A DNA stretch of 64,000 nt from Ga0077523 sp038324085 (GTDB lineage Bacteria; Pseudomonadota; Gammaproteobacteria; Burkholderiales; Ga0077523), in NCBI GenBank assembly GCA_038324085.1, contig JBBQHP010000020.1, forward strand, positions 1 through 64,000, in the 5' to 3' direction. Below, one piece after another: positions 9,874 through 18,949 of this stretch; position 1 is the stretch's first letter, and each line of letters opens with the position of its first letter. Position numbers and translations under genes: made by a program. The notes beneath the pieces are model-generated. The model did no database searches and was not told the origin of the DNA. It worked only from the letters and a program-made list of their open reading frames with translations.

Positions 9874-11049
9874 TCACCAGTTGCGTCGCACCAGCAGGCG
9901 TTGAGCAGTCAGCGCGCTCGCACCGCACACGGCAATGACCAGCGCCATCGGCAAGGCCGTGCCGTCGTGCGTCCAGCCCACCGCGGCCCCGGCCACTGCA
10001 GCGATCGCGAACTGCACGGTTCCGAGCAGGGCCGAGGCACTGCCCGCCTGCTCCGGATAGGGCGCCATGGCACCTGCCGCCGCGTTCGGAAACGAGAATC
10101 CCAGGCTCGCCACGTAGCCGAACAGCGGAATCAGAATGCCGGCGAAGCCTCCGAACCCGGTGGCGGCCGTCGCTGCGAGCGCCGCCCCGAAGAGCGCGTT
10201 CGCGAGATTGGCCCTGGCCAGCAGCCGGTCGGGGCCAAGCGTCCCGATCAGGCGCGCGTTGATCTGCGATGCGGCAATCAAACCGAGCGCATTCAATCCG
10301 AACAGCCATCCGTACGACGCGGCAGGCACGCCGTAGACTTCGATGAAGACGAACGGCGAACCCGAGATGTAGGCGAACATGCCGGCCTGGGCGAATCCGC
10401 CCGCGAGCGTGTAGCCGACGAAGCGGCGCTCGCCGAGCAGGCGCGCATACCCTCGCAGCGCCGAGCCGGCGCCCAGCCGCACCGTCGTGCGCGGGCGCGT
10501 CTCGCGCAAGGCAAATAGTGTCGCCACGGTGCATACCGCGCCGAAGCCGACCAGAGCCCAGAAGATCGCCCGCCAACCCCATGCGCCGAGCATCCACCCG
10601 CCCAGGAGCGGCGCGAGCATCGGCGCGGCGCCCATTACCAGCATCATTCTCGACAACATCCGGGCCGAAGCGCTCTCGTCGAACAGATCGCGCACCACGG
10701 CCCGCGCGATCACGACTCCGGCACAGCCGCCGAACGCCTGGATGAACCGCCACACGATGAGGCCTTCGATGCTGGTGGCCAGCGCGCAGCCGGCGCTCGC
10801 GAGCACGTAGAGCGACAGACCCAGGTAGAGCGGCGGCTTGCGTCCGTAGCGATCAGCAAGTGGACCGTAGAGCGCCTGGCCGATCGCAAGTCCGAGAAAG
10901 AACGCGGACAGCGTGAGCTGCGTCGACGCAGTGTCGGCGTCGAATTCGCGTGTCAGCGTGGGCAGGCTCGGCAAGTACATGTCGATCGACATCGGCGCGA
11001 ACGCGCTGAGTGCACCGAGCACGAGCGTCAATCGGAAACGGGAAGACAC
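9874..11049 (-). CDS. Bcr/CflA-family multidrug efflux transporter (MFS)
   Basis: The 391-residue protein has the twelve hydrophobic helices of the major facilitator superfamily. Helix 1 carries SIDMYLPSLP, typical of the Bcr/CflA (DHA1) subgroup. The loop between helices 2 and 3 has the MFS signature G.LADRYGRKP (about residues 62-72). Helix 4/5 has GGCAGVVIARAVVRDL, matching the drug-antiporter motif C region. Length is normal for the family. It should export small hydrophobic compounds or metabolites at the inner membrane using the proton gradient, and the substrate cannot be told from sequence. It is a single gene divergent from the mutarotase gene, with 94 bases between the starts. Confidence 0.9.
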   Translation of the reverse strand: MSSRFRLTLVLGALSAFAPMSIDMYLPSLPTLTREFDADTASTQLTLSAFFLGLAIGQALYGPLADRYGRKPPLYLGLSLYVLASAGCALATSIEGLIVWRFIQAFGGCAGVVIARAVVRDLFDESASARMLSRMMLVMGAAPMLAPLLGGWMLGAWGWRAIFWALVGFGAVCTVATLFALRETRPRTTVRLGAGSALRGYARLLGERRFVGYTLAGGFAQAGMFAYISGSPFVFIEVYGVPAASYGWLFGLNALGLIAASQINARLIGTLGPDRLLARANLANALFGAALAATAATGFGGFAGILIPLFGYVASLGFSFPNAAAGAMAPYPEQAGSASALLGTVQFAIAAVAGAAVGWTHDGTALPMALVIAVCGASALTAQRLLVRRNW

Positions 11050-11143
11050 GGGAGGCTGAGCCGGGACGACGACGCGTGCGAGTGTACCGGTCGGCGCATG
11101 CTATCCACGACGGGCACGAAGGGGGTGCAGGCATAATCGCGCC

Positions 11144-11989
11144 ATGACCCCATTCGAAGCAACGACGGTGCACGGACTCGAGGCACTGCGCATCACCGCG
11201 CCCGGCGGCGCAACCGCACTCGTGACGCACCACGGCGCACACGTGCTTTCGTGGGTTCCTGCCGCTGGCGACGAGCGTCTCTATCTGTCCGAGCGTGCGG
11301 TGTACGCGAGCGGCAAGGCGATTCGTGGCGGCATCCCCGTGATCTTTCCGCAGTTCGGCACGCTCGGTCCTTTGACGCGCCACGGTTTCGCGCGGATCCT
11401 CCCCTGGACCCTCGACACAACCCGCGAAGGCGAAGACTACGCGCTCGCGACGTGGCGGCTCGACAGCGATGCGGCCACGCGCGCCGAGTGGCCGCACGAG
11501 TTCCGCGCCGAGTTGACAGTCAACGTGGGCAGCGCGCAGCTCGACGTGGAGCTCGACATCGAGAACACCGGCGGCGACAGTTTCGCTTTTACGGCGGCGC
11601 TGCACACGTATCTGCGCGTTCGCGAGATCGAGAACGCGCTAGTGACCGGACTGGAGAACACGAAATACCGCGATCAGCGCGAGGGCGGTGCGAAGCGCAC
11701 CGAAACCGGCGAGACTTTCTCGCTCGAGGGCCCGGTGGATCGCATCCATGTCGACGTTCCGCCGCGACTGATCCTGTCCGAATCCGGTCGTCAGACGCTG
11801 ATCGAATCGAGCGGCTTTCCCGACGTGGTGATCTGGAATCCCTGGGAAGCCGGCAACGCGGCGACCGCCGACATGGCGGCGCTCGATTTCCGGCGCATGC
11901 TCTGCGTTGAAGCCGCCGCCGTCGCGACGCCGGTCGCACTCGCTGCCGGGGCAGAGTGGTTCGGCCGCCAGTCGCTCATGGTGTTTTGA
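11144..11989 (+). CDS. yeaD: D-hexose-6-phosphate mutarotase (aldose 1-epimerase family)
   Basis: The 281-residue protein matches the YeaD-type galactose-mutarotase fold. Recognisable segments are HHGAHVLSWVP near residue 30, the sugar-phosphate loop IRGGIPVIFPQFG (about 61-73) with HGFAR shortly after, ALHTYLRV with the catalytic-region histidine (about 150-157), and the late segment VVIWNPW followed by MLCVEAAAV. It should interconvert alpha and beta anomers of glucose-6-phosphate or related sugars in the cytosol. The closing TGA overlaps a possible TTG start of the broken acyltransferase frame downstream, which suggests the two were once co-translated. Exact substrate preference is not readable. 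Confidence 0.9.
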   Translation: MTPFEATTVHGLEALRITAPGGATALVTHHGAHVLSWVPAAGDERLYLSERAVYASGKAIRGGIPVIFPQFGTLGPLTRHGFARILPWTLDTTREGEDYALATWRLDSDAATRAEWPHEFRAELTVNVGSAQLDVELDIENTGGDSFAFTAALHTYLRVREIENALVTGLENTKYRDQREGGAKRTETGETFSLEGPVDRIHVDVPPRLILSESGRQTLIESSGFPDVVIWNPWEAGNAATADMAALDFRRMLCVEAAAVATPVALAAGAEWFGRQSLMVF

Positions 11990-12469
11990 GCCGGCTTCTG
12001 ACCTTCGTTCCGCCGCGCCCCCGGCGCTGGCTGATCGGCCTGTTGACGCCGATCAATCGCGGGGTCTTCCTGCACGGCATGTTCGGCAGGCCCGGATTGA
12101 TGGGCATCGAGTCGATCGAATTTCCGGCCGGGGACGAAGCGCGCTTTCGGGACGCGGTGCATCCGGGCACGGCAGCTTTCATCGCGCCGAACCATCCTGA
12201 ATTTCTCACCGACTGGTTACTCGACCGGCTGGCGCGATGACCTGCATCGTTTCGTGCCGCGCCCCGTCGGGCCGCGCGTGGCGCAAGTCCGGGTGCCCGA
12301 ACCGATCGACGTTTCAGCGTGGATCGACGCACGCCCGGCGGACACGGCATCCGTTGCGACAGTGCTCCTTGCGCTGCTGCGCGATCGGATGCAGACGAGC
12401 CTGGACCAACTCGCCGATGACCTGTCCGTCGGCGCCGGATTCCGTACCTATCCGAACCCGTTTCGCTAA
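11986..12469 (+). pseudogene. Broken acyltransferase-like gene (internal deletion plus frame change)
   Basis: The frame starting about 11986 (TTG overlapping the mutarotase stop; a GTG at 11956 is also possible) encodes an acyltransferase N-terminus with TPINRGVFLHGMFGRPG and APNHPEFLTDWLLD, the latter resembling the His...Asp catalytic box of PlsC-type enzymes. It stops at 12240. From about 12230 the next frame reads WRDDLHRFVPRPVGP, VRVPEPIDVSAW and ends YPNPFR at 12469, which looks like the C-terminus of the same kind of protein. Together only about 160 codons remain, so the middle of the gene seems deleted and the frame shifted by one at the join, near two CTGG copies. This reading is inferred from my knowledge of the family. 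An independent short protein is less likely. Confidence 0.6.
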
Positions 12470-13047
12470 CGTGGACGGATCGTGGGGGCGACCGGATCGG
12501 CCGGCGTGATCGCCGGAGGCACCTCCGCGCCCGGTTGCGCCGGATGCGTGCCGGGCCGGAAGGCGCGCGGGCCCTGATTGCGGATGCGCGCCCACATCAC
12601 GTCCGGATCGGCCGCGAAGATGCTGGCTCGTTCGAACTGGTGCACCTGGACACCCTGTCCCAGGGGCGGTTCGAACCGTGGCGACACCGACACCTCGTTC
12701 GGGCGCAATTCGCGATAGAGGCGACGTTCGAAATCGCCGGTATCGATGAATGCCTGCCGACCATCCGCCAGTTTCACTTCGTAGACCGGGTCGCGCACGG
12801 GGAAACCGCCCCCGGCACGCACGTCCACCACCGCGAAGCGGATCTTCTCGTGAATGCCGATACGATGCCGCAGTTCCGGATCTTCGTAGAACTCCTCGCT
12901 GGTGTCGGACAGTCCCGGTCGGGCCCAGAAGGTTCTTCCGACGCGACCCTCCACCGTATCCGTCGCTTCCGCCACGGCCGCGCAGACGAAGCAGGATGCC
13001 GCGATGATCACGAACGCTGCCCACGACGCGGCAGCGGCTCTCGTCAC
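12466..13047 (-). CDS. Small exported protein of unknown function
   Basis: I chose the GTG at 13047 because it overlaps the cardiolipin synthase stop (GTGA) and is followed at once by an N-terminal signal: TRAAAAS, then a hydrophobic run FVIIAASCFVCAAVAEA. The IAAS-C stretch could be a lipobox, or signal peptidase I could cut after AVAEA. The mature part (193 residues in total) has about 120 well-mixed residues (VYEVKLADGRQAFIDTGDFE) that look like a small beta domain, then a Pro/Arg-rich tail ending APTIRPR. I do not recognise the family. The 4-base overlap suggests it is expressed with the cardiolipin synthase gene. It converges with the broken acyltransferase gene. Confidence 0.65.
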   Translation of the reverse strand: MTRAAAASWAAFVIIAASCFVCAAVAEATDTVEGRVGRTFWARPGLSDTSEEFYEDPELRHRIGIHEKIRFAVVDVRAGGGFPVRDPVYEVKLADGRQAFIDTGDFERRLYRELRPNEVSVSPRFEPPLGQGVQVHQFERASIFAADPDVMWARIRNQGPRAFRPGTHPAQPGAEVPPAITPADPVAPTIRPR

Positions 13048-14477
13048 AGGAAGGAATCCGCGAGTCGAGCGACGTTCTGGACCATGCGCAGGCCCACCCG
13101 CCGGTTCGCCCACTGCTCGGCGCTCAGGCGATCGCTCGCGGCAAAGTAGCGCTCCTGCACCTCGATCAGCGCAGCCACGGTCGCGGTGTCGTAGATGAGG
13201 AGGCTCGCTTCGGCGTTGAGCGAGAAGGAGCGGATGTCGACATTGGTCGAGCCGACCATCGCCATCTCGTCGTCGACCGATATGTGCTTTGCATGCAGGA
13301 ATCCGGGCTGATAGAGGTAGATGCGGATGCCGGCGCCGAGCAGCGCCTGGTAATAGCTCTGCTGGGCAAGCTCGGCGAATCGCTGGTTGGAGCGCTGGGA
13401 AACCACGACCCGCACGTCGACGCCGCGCAGCGCCGCGATCTGCAAGGCCTGCAGGAACGAATCGTCGGGAATGAGATACGGGGTCGTGATGACGATGCGC
13501 CGGCGCGCCGCGTACATCAGGGCCACCATCAGGTCCTTGGCGTTCTCACGCCCGTACGCGGGACCGCTCGGCAGCAGCTGGGCGGGCGTCGCGCCGGTCG
13601 GCTCGAGCATCGGGAACAGTTCGCCGCGATCGAGCGCGCCGCCGCTCTCGAAGTAGTAGTCGGCCACGAACAATGCCTGCAGTTGCGCCACCGCGGGACC
13701 CGTCAATCGCACCACCAGTTCAACGTTGGGTCGATCGGGAATGAAGGCCGGGTCGACGATGTTCTGCGATCCGATGTAGCCGACGCGCCCGTCGATGACC
13801 GAGATCTTGCGGTGATTGCGCAGGTCGAAGCGAGCGGCGCTGCGGCGGAACAGGCCCACGGGCAGCATGGCGTGCACGTCGACGCCGGCATCACGCAGCG
13901 CCGGGCGGAATCGACGCAGGCCGCGCGCCGACCCGACCGCATCCATGAGCACCCGGCACCGGACACCCCGGCGGGAAGCGCGCATCAGCGCGTCGGCCAC
14001 GCTGCGTCCCGTGTCGTCGTCCCCGAAGATGTACGTGAGCACGTGCACGTGCTGCCGGGCGCCGTCGATGTCGGTCACGAGGCGGTCGATACTGCCGGCG
14101 TAGTCGTCGAGCAGCTCGACGCGATTGCCCTCGAAGACGTGGAAATCGCCGAGCGCGACGGCGAGCTTGGTGATCGAATGCAACGGCTCGGCCGAGCCGG
14201 TCTCGTGGACTGACGGCGACGGCAGCCGGTCTGCCTGCGCCTGCTGGATCAGCAGCGATACCTGGCGCTGCATTGCCAGTCTGCGGCGCGGCAGGTAGAT
14301 GCGCCCGATCATGCCGTAGAGGATCAGGCCGGGAATGGGCAGCAGAAAAATCAGCAGGAGCCAGGTGCGGGCGGCCGCCGGCGTGCGCTGCTGCGGCACG
14401 TAACCGAGCATGGCGAAGCGGATGATCCATTCCGCCGCCAGGTAGAACGCGGACCAGTGAATACCGGCGATGGTCAT
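13044..14477 (-). CDS. cls: Cardiolipin synthase, ClsA type
   Basis: The 477-residue protein begins with two membrane helices (about 8-26 and 38-58, with LLIFLLPIPGLILYGMIGR), the usual ClsA layout. Two phospholipase-D catalytic boxes follow: H222-x-K224-x4-D229 in NHRKISVIDG with GSQN after it, and H395-x-K397-x4-D402 in LHAKHISVDD with GSTN after it. It should condense two phosphatidylglycerol molecules (or a related pair) into cardiolipin at the inner membrane. It follows ccmH by 44 bases on the same strand, so it may share the ccm transcript, and it overlaps the next small gene. A second synthase gene (34433-35650) is also present in the window. Confidence 0.93.
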   Translation of the reverse strand: MTIAGIHWSAFYLAAEWIIRFAMLGYVPQQRTPAAARTWLLLIFLLPIPGLILYGMIGRIYLPRRRLAMQRQVSLLIQQAQADRLPSPSVHETGSAEPLHSITKLAVALGDFHVFEGNRVELLDDYAGSIDRLVTDIDGARQHVHVLTYIFGDDDTGRSVADALMRASRRGVRCRVLMDAVGSARGLRRFRPALRDAGVDVHAMLPVGLFRRSAARFDLRNHRKISVIDGRVGYIGSQNIVDPAFIPDRPNVELVVRLTGPAVAQLQALFVADYYFESGGALDRGELFPMLEPTGATPAQLLPSGPAYGRENAKDLMVALMYAARRRIVITTPYLIPDDSFLQALQIAALRGVDVRVVVSQRSNQRFAELAQQSYYQALLGAGIRIYLYQPGFLHAKHISVDDEMAMVGSTNVDIRSFSLNAEASLLIYDTATVAALIEVQERYFAASDRLSAEQWANRRVGLRMVQNVARLADSFL

Positions 14478-14521
14478 CGAGAATCCCGCTGCCCGCCGAG
14501 ATCGCGGTGCACTAGGGCCTG

Positions 14522-15019
14522 CTAACCCTTGGAACGGACCTGCGCTGGGGGTGGCGCGGTCTCGTCGAGCAGTGCGCGCGCACGCGCCTGCTGCTCGGGC
14601 GATAGTGGCACCGGCGGGCCGCTCATCCGGGTCTGCCGACGCTTGATGTAGGCGAACAAACCCGCGATGGCGGCGGCCAGCAGCACGAACGGACCGATCC
14701 AGAGCAGCCAGGTGGTGGCCTTCACCGGGGGGCGGTACAGCACGAAATCGCCATAGCGATCGGTCAGGAACGACTTGATCTGCGCATCGCTGCGCCCCTC
14801 CTGCATCATCGCGCGCACCTGGTTCTTGAGATCGATCGCGAGATCGGCGTGGGATTCGGCGAGCGACTGATTCTGGCAGACGAGGCAGCGCAGTTCCGTG
14901 GTCAATTCCGTGACGCGCTTGTCGAGCGCGGGATCGTCGGACACCGGTCGGGCGGTATCCGCAGCACCGACGAGCAGCGCCGCAAGCAACAACACGAGCG
15001 AAGCTGACGCGCGGATCAT
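14522..15019 (-). CDS. ccmH: Cytochrome c maturation protein CcmH
   Basis: The ATG at 15019 overlaps the ccmG stop. The 165-residue protein has a signal peptide (about 1-20), then the CcmH signature LRCLVCQNQSLAES with the redox pair C45 and C48, then a membrane helix (about 103-123) and a short charged tail. In System I this periplasmic-facing thiol protein reduces the apocytochrome CxxCH cysteines together with CcmG and works with the haem lyase CcmF. It lacks the C-terminal TPR extension (CcmI part) seen in long CcmH proteins, and no separate ccmI follows: the next gene is a cardiolipin synthase. The apocytochrome chaperone must lie elsewhere or be absent. Confidence 0.95.
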   Translation of the reverse strand: MIRASASLVLLLAALLVGAADTARPVSDDPALDKRVTELTTELRCLVCQNQSLAESHADLAIDLKNQVRAMMQEGRSDAQIKSFLTDRYGDFVLYRPPVKATTWLLWIGPFVLLAAAIAGLFAYIKRRQTRMSGPPVPLSPEQQARARALLDETAPPPAQVRSKG

Positions 15020-15540
15020 CCCTGAAGCTTCCTGACGAGCGGCAGGATGGTGCCGGTCAGCACTTCCGGCGAGATCGGACCGATCTGCTTGTAGCGGATG
15101 ATCCCGGCGCGGTCGATGACATAGGTTTCCGGTGCCCCGTAGACCCCGTAGTCGATGGCGATGCGACTGTCCGGATCGACCACGACCAGCGCGTAGGGAT
15201 CGCCGAGTTGATCGAGCCACTTGAGCGCTGCGGTGCGATCGTCCTTCCAGTTGAGCCCCACGATCGGCACGACATTGGCCTTGCCGAGCTCGACCAACAG
15301 CGGATGTTCCTGCCGGCACGACACGCACCAGGAACCCCACACATTGAGCAGCCACACCTTGCCCTTGAAGTCGGCCGGCGAGAACGTTTTCCGGGGCTCG
15401 CGCAACTGCGCGAGCGCGAACGCGGGCGCGGGTTTGTCGATCAGCGGCGAAGGCACCTCCCGCGGCTTCAGGTTCAGGCCGATGCCGAGGAATGCAACCA
15501 GGACCGCGAACAGCGCGAGCGGGATCAGGAAACGCGTCAA
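15016..15540 (-). CDS. ccmG: Thiol:disulfide interchange protein CcmG/DsbE
   Basis: The 174-residue protein has an N-terminal membrane anchor (about 3-22) and a thioredoxin-fold domain with the active site WCVSC (C72, C75). The loop GVYGAPETYVID contains the conserved cis-Pro region and the CcmG-specific acidic neighbourhood. It carries reductant to CcmH/apocytochrome c in the periplasm. It starts 10 bases after the ccmF stop, and its own stop overlaps the ccmH start by 4 bases, placing it in the ccm operon in the standard order. Confidence 0.96.
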   Translation of the reverse strand: MTRFLIPLALFAVLVAFLGIGLNLKPREVPSPLIDKPAPAFALAQLREPRKTFSPADFKGKVWLLNVWGSWCVSCRQEHPLLVELGKANVVPIVGLNWKDDRTAALKWLDQLGDPYALVVVDPDSRIAIDYGVYGAPETYVIDRAGIIRYKQIGPISPEVLTGTILPLVRKLQG

Positions 15541-15550
15541 GGAAGCGTTC

Positions 15551-17542
15551 CTAAGCCGCCGCCGGCGCGGTCGCGGCGCGCGCTTTGGCCGCTTCCTCGC
15601 GACGGGCCAGGCGGTAGCGTCGGTCGGTGAGCGCGAGCAGGCCGCCCAGCGCCATCACGAATCCGCCGCCCCAGATCCAGTCGATGAAGGGCTTGTGATA
15701 CACGCGCACGATCCAGGCATCGTCGCCGACGGGCTCGCCGAGCGAGACGTAGAGGTCGCGCGTCAGCCCGGAGTCCATGTCGGCTTCGGTCATCGGCATC
15801 TGCTGCACGGGATAGAAGCGCTTCTCCGGCTGCATCACGCGTTGCACCTGCCCGTTCTTCAGCACCGAGATGTTGCCGACGGTGGCTTCGTAGTTCGGGC
15901 CATTGCGGCGCGTGAAGCCGTCGAGGCGGAAGCCGTAGCCGCCCACCTCCACCACGTCGCCCGCTTTCATCTTCACGTCCTTCTCGGTCTCGTAGCCGCG
16001 CACCATCGTGACCCCGACGATGAAGATCGCCACTCCGCAGTGGGCGAGCAACATGCCCCAGTAACCGCGCGGCTGGGCCCGTAACGCCTTGGCGGTATCG
16101 CCACCGTTCGTCGCGCGCAGCTGTCGTACCCGTTCGCGCACGTTCACTGCGCTCGAGGCGACGATCCAGAATGCGAGCGCGAGACCGAGGAAGATCATCG
16201 GCGACCAGCGCCCCATCACGAACGGCACGATCGCGGCAGTGACGAGGGCGACCGCGGCGGCCCAGCGCAGACGAGTGGCGAGCTCCGGAACGCTGGCCTG
16301 CTTCCAGCGTGCGAGGGGCCCGATGCCCATCAGGAACACGGCCGGCGCCATCAGCGGTACGAACACGGACTCGAAGTACGGCGGCCCCACCGAGATCTTG
16401 CCGAGATCGAGGGCGTCGAGGAACAGCGGATAGAGCGTCCCGAGCAGGACGGAGGCGGCGGCCACGACCAGCAGCACGTTGTTGGTGAGCAACGCGGATT
16501 CGCGTGACATCGCATCGAACTTGCCACCCAGCCCGACACGGGGCGCACGCCACGCGAACAGCGCGAGCGAGCTCCCGATCACGACGGCCAGGAAACACAG
16601 GATGAAGATGCCCCGCTTCGGATCGGTGGCAAAAGCGTGGACCGACGTGAGCACGCCGGAGCGTACGAGGAAGGTGCCGAGCAGACTCATGCTGAACGCG
16701 ATGATCGCGAGCAGCACGGTCCAGATCTTGAAGCCACCGCGCTTCTCGGTGACCGCGAGCGAATGCATCAGCGCGGTACCGACCAGCCAGGGCATGAACG
16801 AAGCATTCTCCACCGGATCCCAGAACCACCAGCCGCCCCAGCCGAGTTCGTAGTACGCCCAGGCGCTGCCGAGGCAGATGCCGACGGTGAGGAACATCCA
16901 GGCGGCGGTGGTCCAGGGCCGCGACCAGCGCGCCCAGGTCGCATCGAGCCTCCCGCCCAGCAACGCGGCGATGGCGAAGGCGAACGCGACGGAGAATCCG
17001 ACGTAGCCCATGTAGAGCATCGGCGGGTGGATGACCATGCCGGGATCCTGCAACAGCGGATTCAGGTCACGTCCGTCCTCGGCCATGGGCAGCAGGCGTT
17101 CGAACGGGTCGGAAGTAAACAGCATGAACAGGAGGAAGCCCACGCTGATCAGCGCCATCACGCCGAGGATGCGCGCGACCATGGCGTCGGGCAGATGCCG
17201 GCTGAAGAGCGACACGGCGGTCATCCAGGCCGTCAGCATGAACACCCAGAGCAGCAGCGAGCCTTCGTGGCTGCCCCAGGTTGCGGCGAACCGGTACTGG
17301 ACCGGCAGAGTCGAATTCGAATTGGTCGCGACATTGAGCACCGAGAAATCGTTGTGCACGAACGACCAGGCGAGGCAACCGAATGCGATCGCCACGAATA
17401 CGAACTGCCCCTGCGCCGCGGGCCGGGCCATGCCCATGAGCCGGGCATTCCCATTGGCGGCGCCGACCAGCGGCAGAGTCCCCTGCACCAGCGCGATGCA
17501 AAGCGCCACGATGAGCGCGAAGTGGCCTAGTTCGGGAATCAT
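15551..17542 (-). CDS. ccmF: Cytochrome c haem lyase subunit CcmF
   Basis: The ATG at 17542 overlaps the ccmE stop (ATGA). The frame is open further upstream, but that part is antisense to nothing real and lies inside ccmE. The 663-residue, strongly hydrophobic protein carries the tryptophan-rich haem-handling motif GGWWFWDPVENASFMPWL (about 237-254), NSNSTLPVQYRFAATWGSHEGS (two fragments, about 74-95) and periplasmic histidines such as IHPP (about 171). It receives haem from CcmE and attaches it to apocytochrome c with CcmH. Length and topology fit full-length CcmF. Confidence 0.96.
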   Translation of the reverse strand: MIPELGHFALIVALCIALVQGTLPLVGAANGNARLMGMARPAAQGQFVFVAIAFGCLAWSFVHNDFSVLNVATNSNSTLPVQYRFAATWGSHEGSLLLWVFMLTAWMTAVSLFSRHLPDAMVARILGVMALISVGFLLFMLFTSDPFERLLPMAEDGRDLNPLLQDPGMVIHPPMLYMGYVGFSVAFAFAIAALLGGRLDATWARWSRPWTTAAWMFLTVGICLGSAWAYYELGWGGWWFWDPVENASFMPWLVGTALMHSLAVTEKRGGFKIWTVLLAIIAFSMSLLGTFLVRSGVLTSVHAFATDPKRGIFILCFLAVVIGSSLALFAWRAPRVGLGGKFDAMSRESALLTNNVLLVVAAASVLLGTLYPLFLDALDLGKISVGPPYFESVFVPLMAPAVFLMGIGPLARWKQASVPELATRLRWAAAVALVTAAIVPFVMGRWSPMIFLGLALAFWIVASSAVNVRERVRQLRATNGGDTAKALRAQPRGYWGMLLAHCGVAIFIVGVTMVRGYETEKDVKMKAGDVVEVGGYGFRLDGFTRRNGPNYEATVGNISVLKNGQVQRVMQPEKRFYPVQQMPMTEADMDSGLTRDLYVSLGEPVGDDAWIVRVYHKPFIDWIWGGGFVMALGGLLALTDRRYRLARREEAAKARAATAPAAA

Positions 17543-18021
17543 TTCGGGGTCTCCTTCGCGTGCTCCATCACCAGCGTCTTCTGGGATTCGTGTTCGGCCT
17601 TGCGCGCCTTTTCGACGGCATCGGCGGCCTCCGGCGGCATGTAGTTCTCGTCGTGCTTGGCCAGCACCTCGCGCGCGTGGAACACGCCGTCGGCCTCCAG
17701 CTTGCCCTGGGCAACCACGCCCTTGCCCTCCTTGAAGAGATCCGGAAGGATACCCGCGTACATGACCGGGATGCTTCTGGCCGTGTCGGTCACCACGAAG
17801 CGGACGGTGATACCGTCGGGCTGGCGTTTGACGCTCCCCTGCTCCACCAGCCCGCCGATGCGAAACGATCGATTGAGGGGCGCCTCGTTGCCGGCCACCT
17901 GGGACGGACTGTAGAAGAACACCAGGTTGCTCTCGAATGCGTTGAGGATCAGTGCCGCGGCGATGCCGAGGACGGCGATGCCGCCGGCCACCAGCGCGAG
18001 TCGTTTGCTTCGGGGTTTCAT
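17539..18021 (-). CDS. ccmE: Haem chaperone CcmE
   Basis: The 160-residue protein has one N-terminal anchor helix (about 9-27) and a small beta-barrel domain with FRIGGLVEQGSV. The covalent haem-binding site is H123 in VLAKHDENYMPPE, matching the family's HDENY-type motif. It carries haem from the CcmABCD complex to CcmF in the periplasm. Both ends overlap neighbours by 4 bases (ccmD upstream, ccmF downstream), a sign of translational coupling. Confidence 0.97.
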   Translation of the reverse strand: MKPRSKRLALVAGGIAVLGIAAALILNAFESNLVFFYSPSQVAGNEAPLNRSFRIGGLVEQGSVKRQPDGITVRFVVTDTARSIPVMYAGILPDLFKEGKGVVAQGKLEADGVFHAREVLAKHDENYMPPEAADAVEKARKAEHESQKTLVMEHAKETPK

Positions 18022-18197
18022 GGGTTGGAATCCGGTTGCTGAGCACTAGGACTGGCGCCACGTCGCAACGTTCGATGGCGACGCCGCAGGACGGTGATCT
18101 CGGCGATCAGCACGAGCGCGCTCAGCGCGTACGACCCCCAGACGTAGAAGCCGTAGCCGCCCATGGCGAGGAAGCTGTCGAGGCTGCCCCAGTTCAT
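18018..18197 (-). CDS. ccmD: Haem exporter accessory protein CcmD
   Basis: This 59-residue frame begins with ATG at 18197, overlapping the ccmC stop, and ends overlapping the ccmE start. It shows the CcmD pattern: a short lead (SLDSFLAMGGYGFYVWGSYA), one membrane helix (ALSALVLIAEITVL) and a basic tail RRRHRTLRRG. CcmD stabilises the CcmABC complex that releases holo-CcmE. The call rests on position and shape, since the family is short and weakly conserved, but both are typical. Confidence 0.9.
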   Translation of the reverse strand: MNWGSLDSFLAMGGYGFYVWGSYALSALVLIAEITVLRRRHRTLRRGASPSAQQPDSNP

Positions 18198-18937
18198 GCC
18201 GGCGCGCCCGTGGTGAGTTCGCGCACCCACTGCGCATTGCGTTCGCGCTCGAGGATGATCGAGCGCACGCGCATGAGCGCGGCGACGATGGTGTACATCC
18301 AGAACGCGAGCGCCATGAGCAGCATCCCGAGCAGCATCGTATTCGCCATCGACGGCGCACGCCCGATGCTGACCGAAGCGCCCTGGTGCAGGGTGTTCCA
18401 CCATTTCACCGAGAAATAGATGATCGGCACGTTCACGGCACCCACCAGGGCGATGATCGCCCCGGCCTTGTCGGCGCGCCGCGCGTCGTCGATCGACGCC
18501 TGCAGCGCCATGAAACCGATGTAGAGAAAGAGCAGGATCAGCTCGGAGGTCATGCGCGCATCCCAGGCCCACCAAGTGCCCCAGGTGGGCTTGCCCCACA
18601 GCGATCCGGTCCACAGCGCGATGAAGGTCATCAGCGCCCCGGTGGGTGCGAGCGCACTCGCCATCATCGACGACAAACGCGTGTTCAGCACCAGACCCAG
18701 CGCTGCCCACCCCGCCATCACCAGATAGATGAACATCGACATCCACGCCGCCGCCACGTGGATGAAGATGATCCGGTAGACCTCGCCCTGCTGGAAATCC
18801 GTCGGTGCGACAAAAAAGCCGATGTAGAGGCCCGCGACGCCGAGTCCGGCAGCGAGGACCGCGAACAGCGGGATCATCCGCCCCGCAAGCGGGTAGAAGG
18901 TCTGCGGGGACGCGTACTTGAACCAGTTGATCGCCAC
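18194..18937 (-). CDS. ccmC: Haem exporter/handling protein CcmC
   Basis: The 247-residue protein has six membrane helices and the haem-handling signature TWGTWWAWDARMTSELIL (WWAWD at 122-126). The two conserved periplasmic histidines are H60 (FIHVAAAWMS) and H184 (WWNTLHQG). It loads haem onto CcmE together with CcmD. It starts 12 bases after the ccmB stop, and its end overlaps ccmD by 4 bases. Confidence 0.97.
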   Translation of the reverse strand: MAINWFKYASPQTFYPLAGRMIPLFAVLAAGLGVAGLYIGFFVAPTDFQQGEVYRIIFIHVAAAWMSMFIYLVMAGWAALGLVLNTRLSSMMASALAPTGALMTFIALWTGSLWGKPTWGTWWAWDARMTSELILLFLYIGFMALQASIDDARRADKAGAIIALVGAVNVPIIYFSVKWWNTLHQGASVSIGRAPSMANTMLLGMLLMALAFWMYTIVAALMRVRSIILERERNAQWVRELTTGAPA

Positions 18938-18949
18938 GGTGGACTCCGG

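Noticed and set aside
9429..9938. Plus-strand frame over the gap before the exporter gene
   Set aside because: It has Pro/Arg/Ser-rich composition, overlaps the exporter gene antisense, and has no SD or motif.
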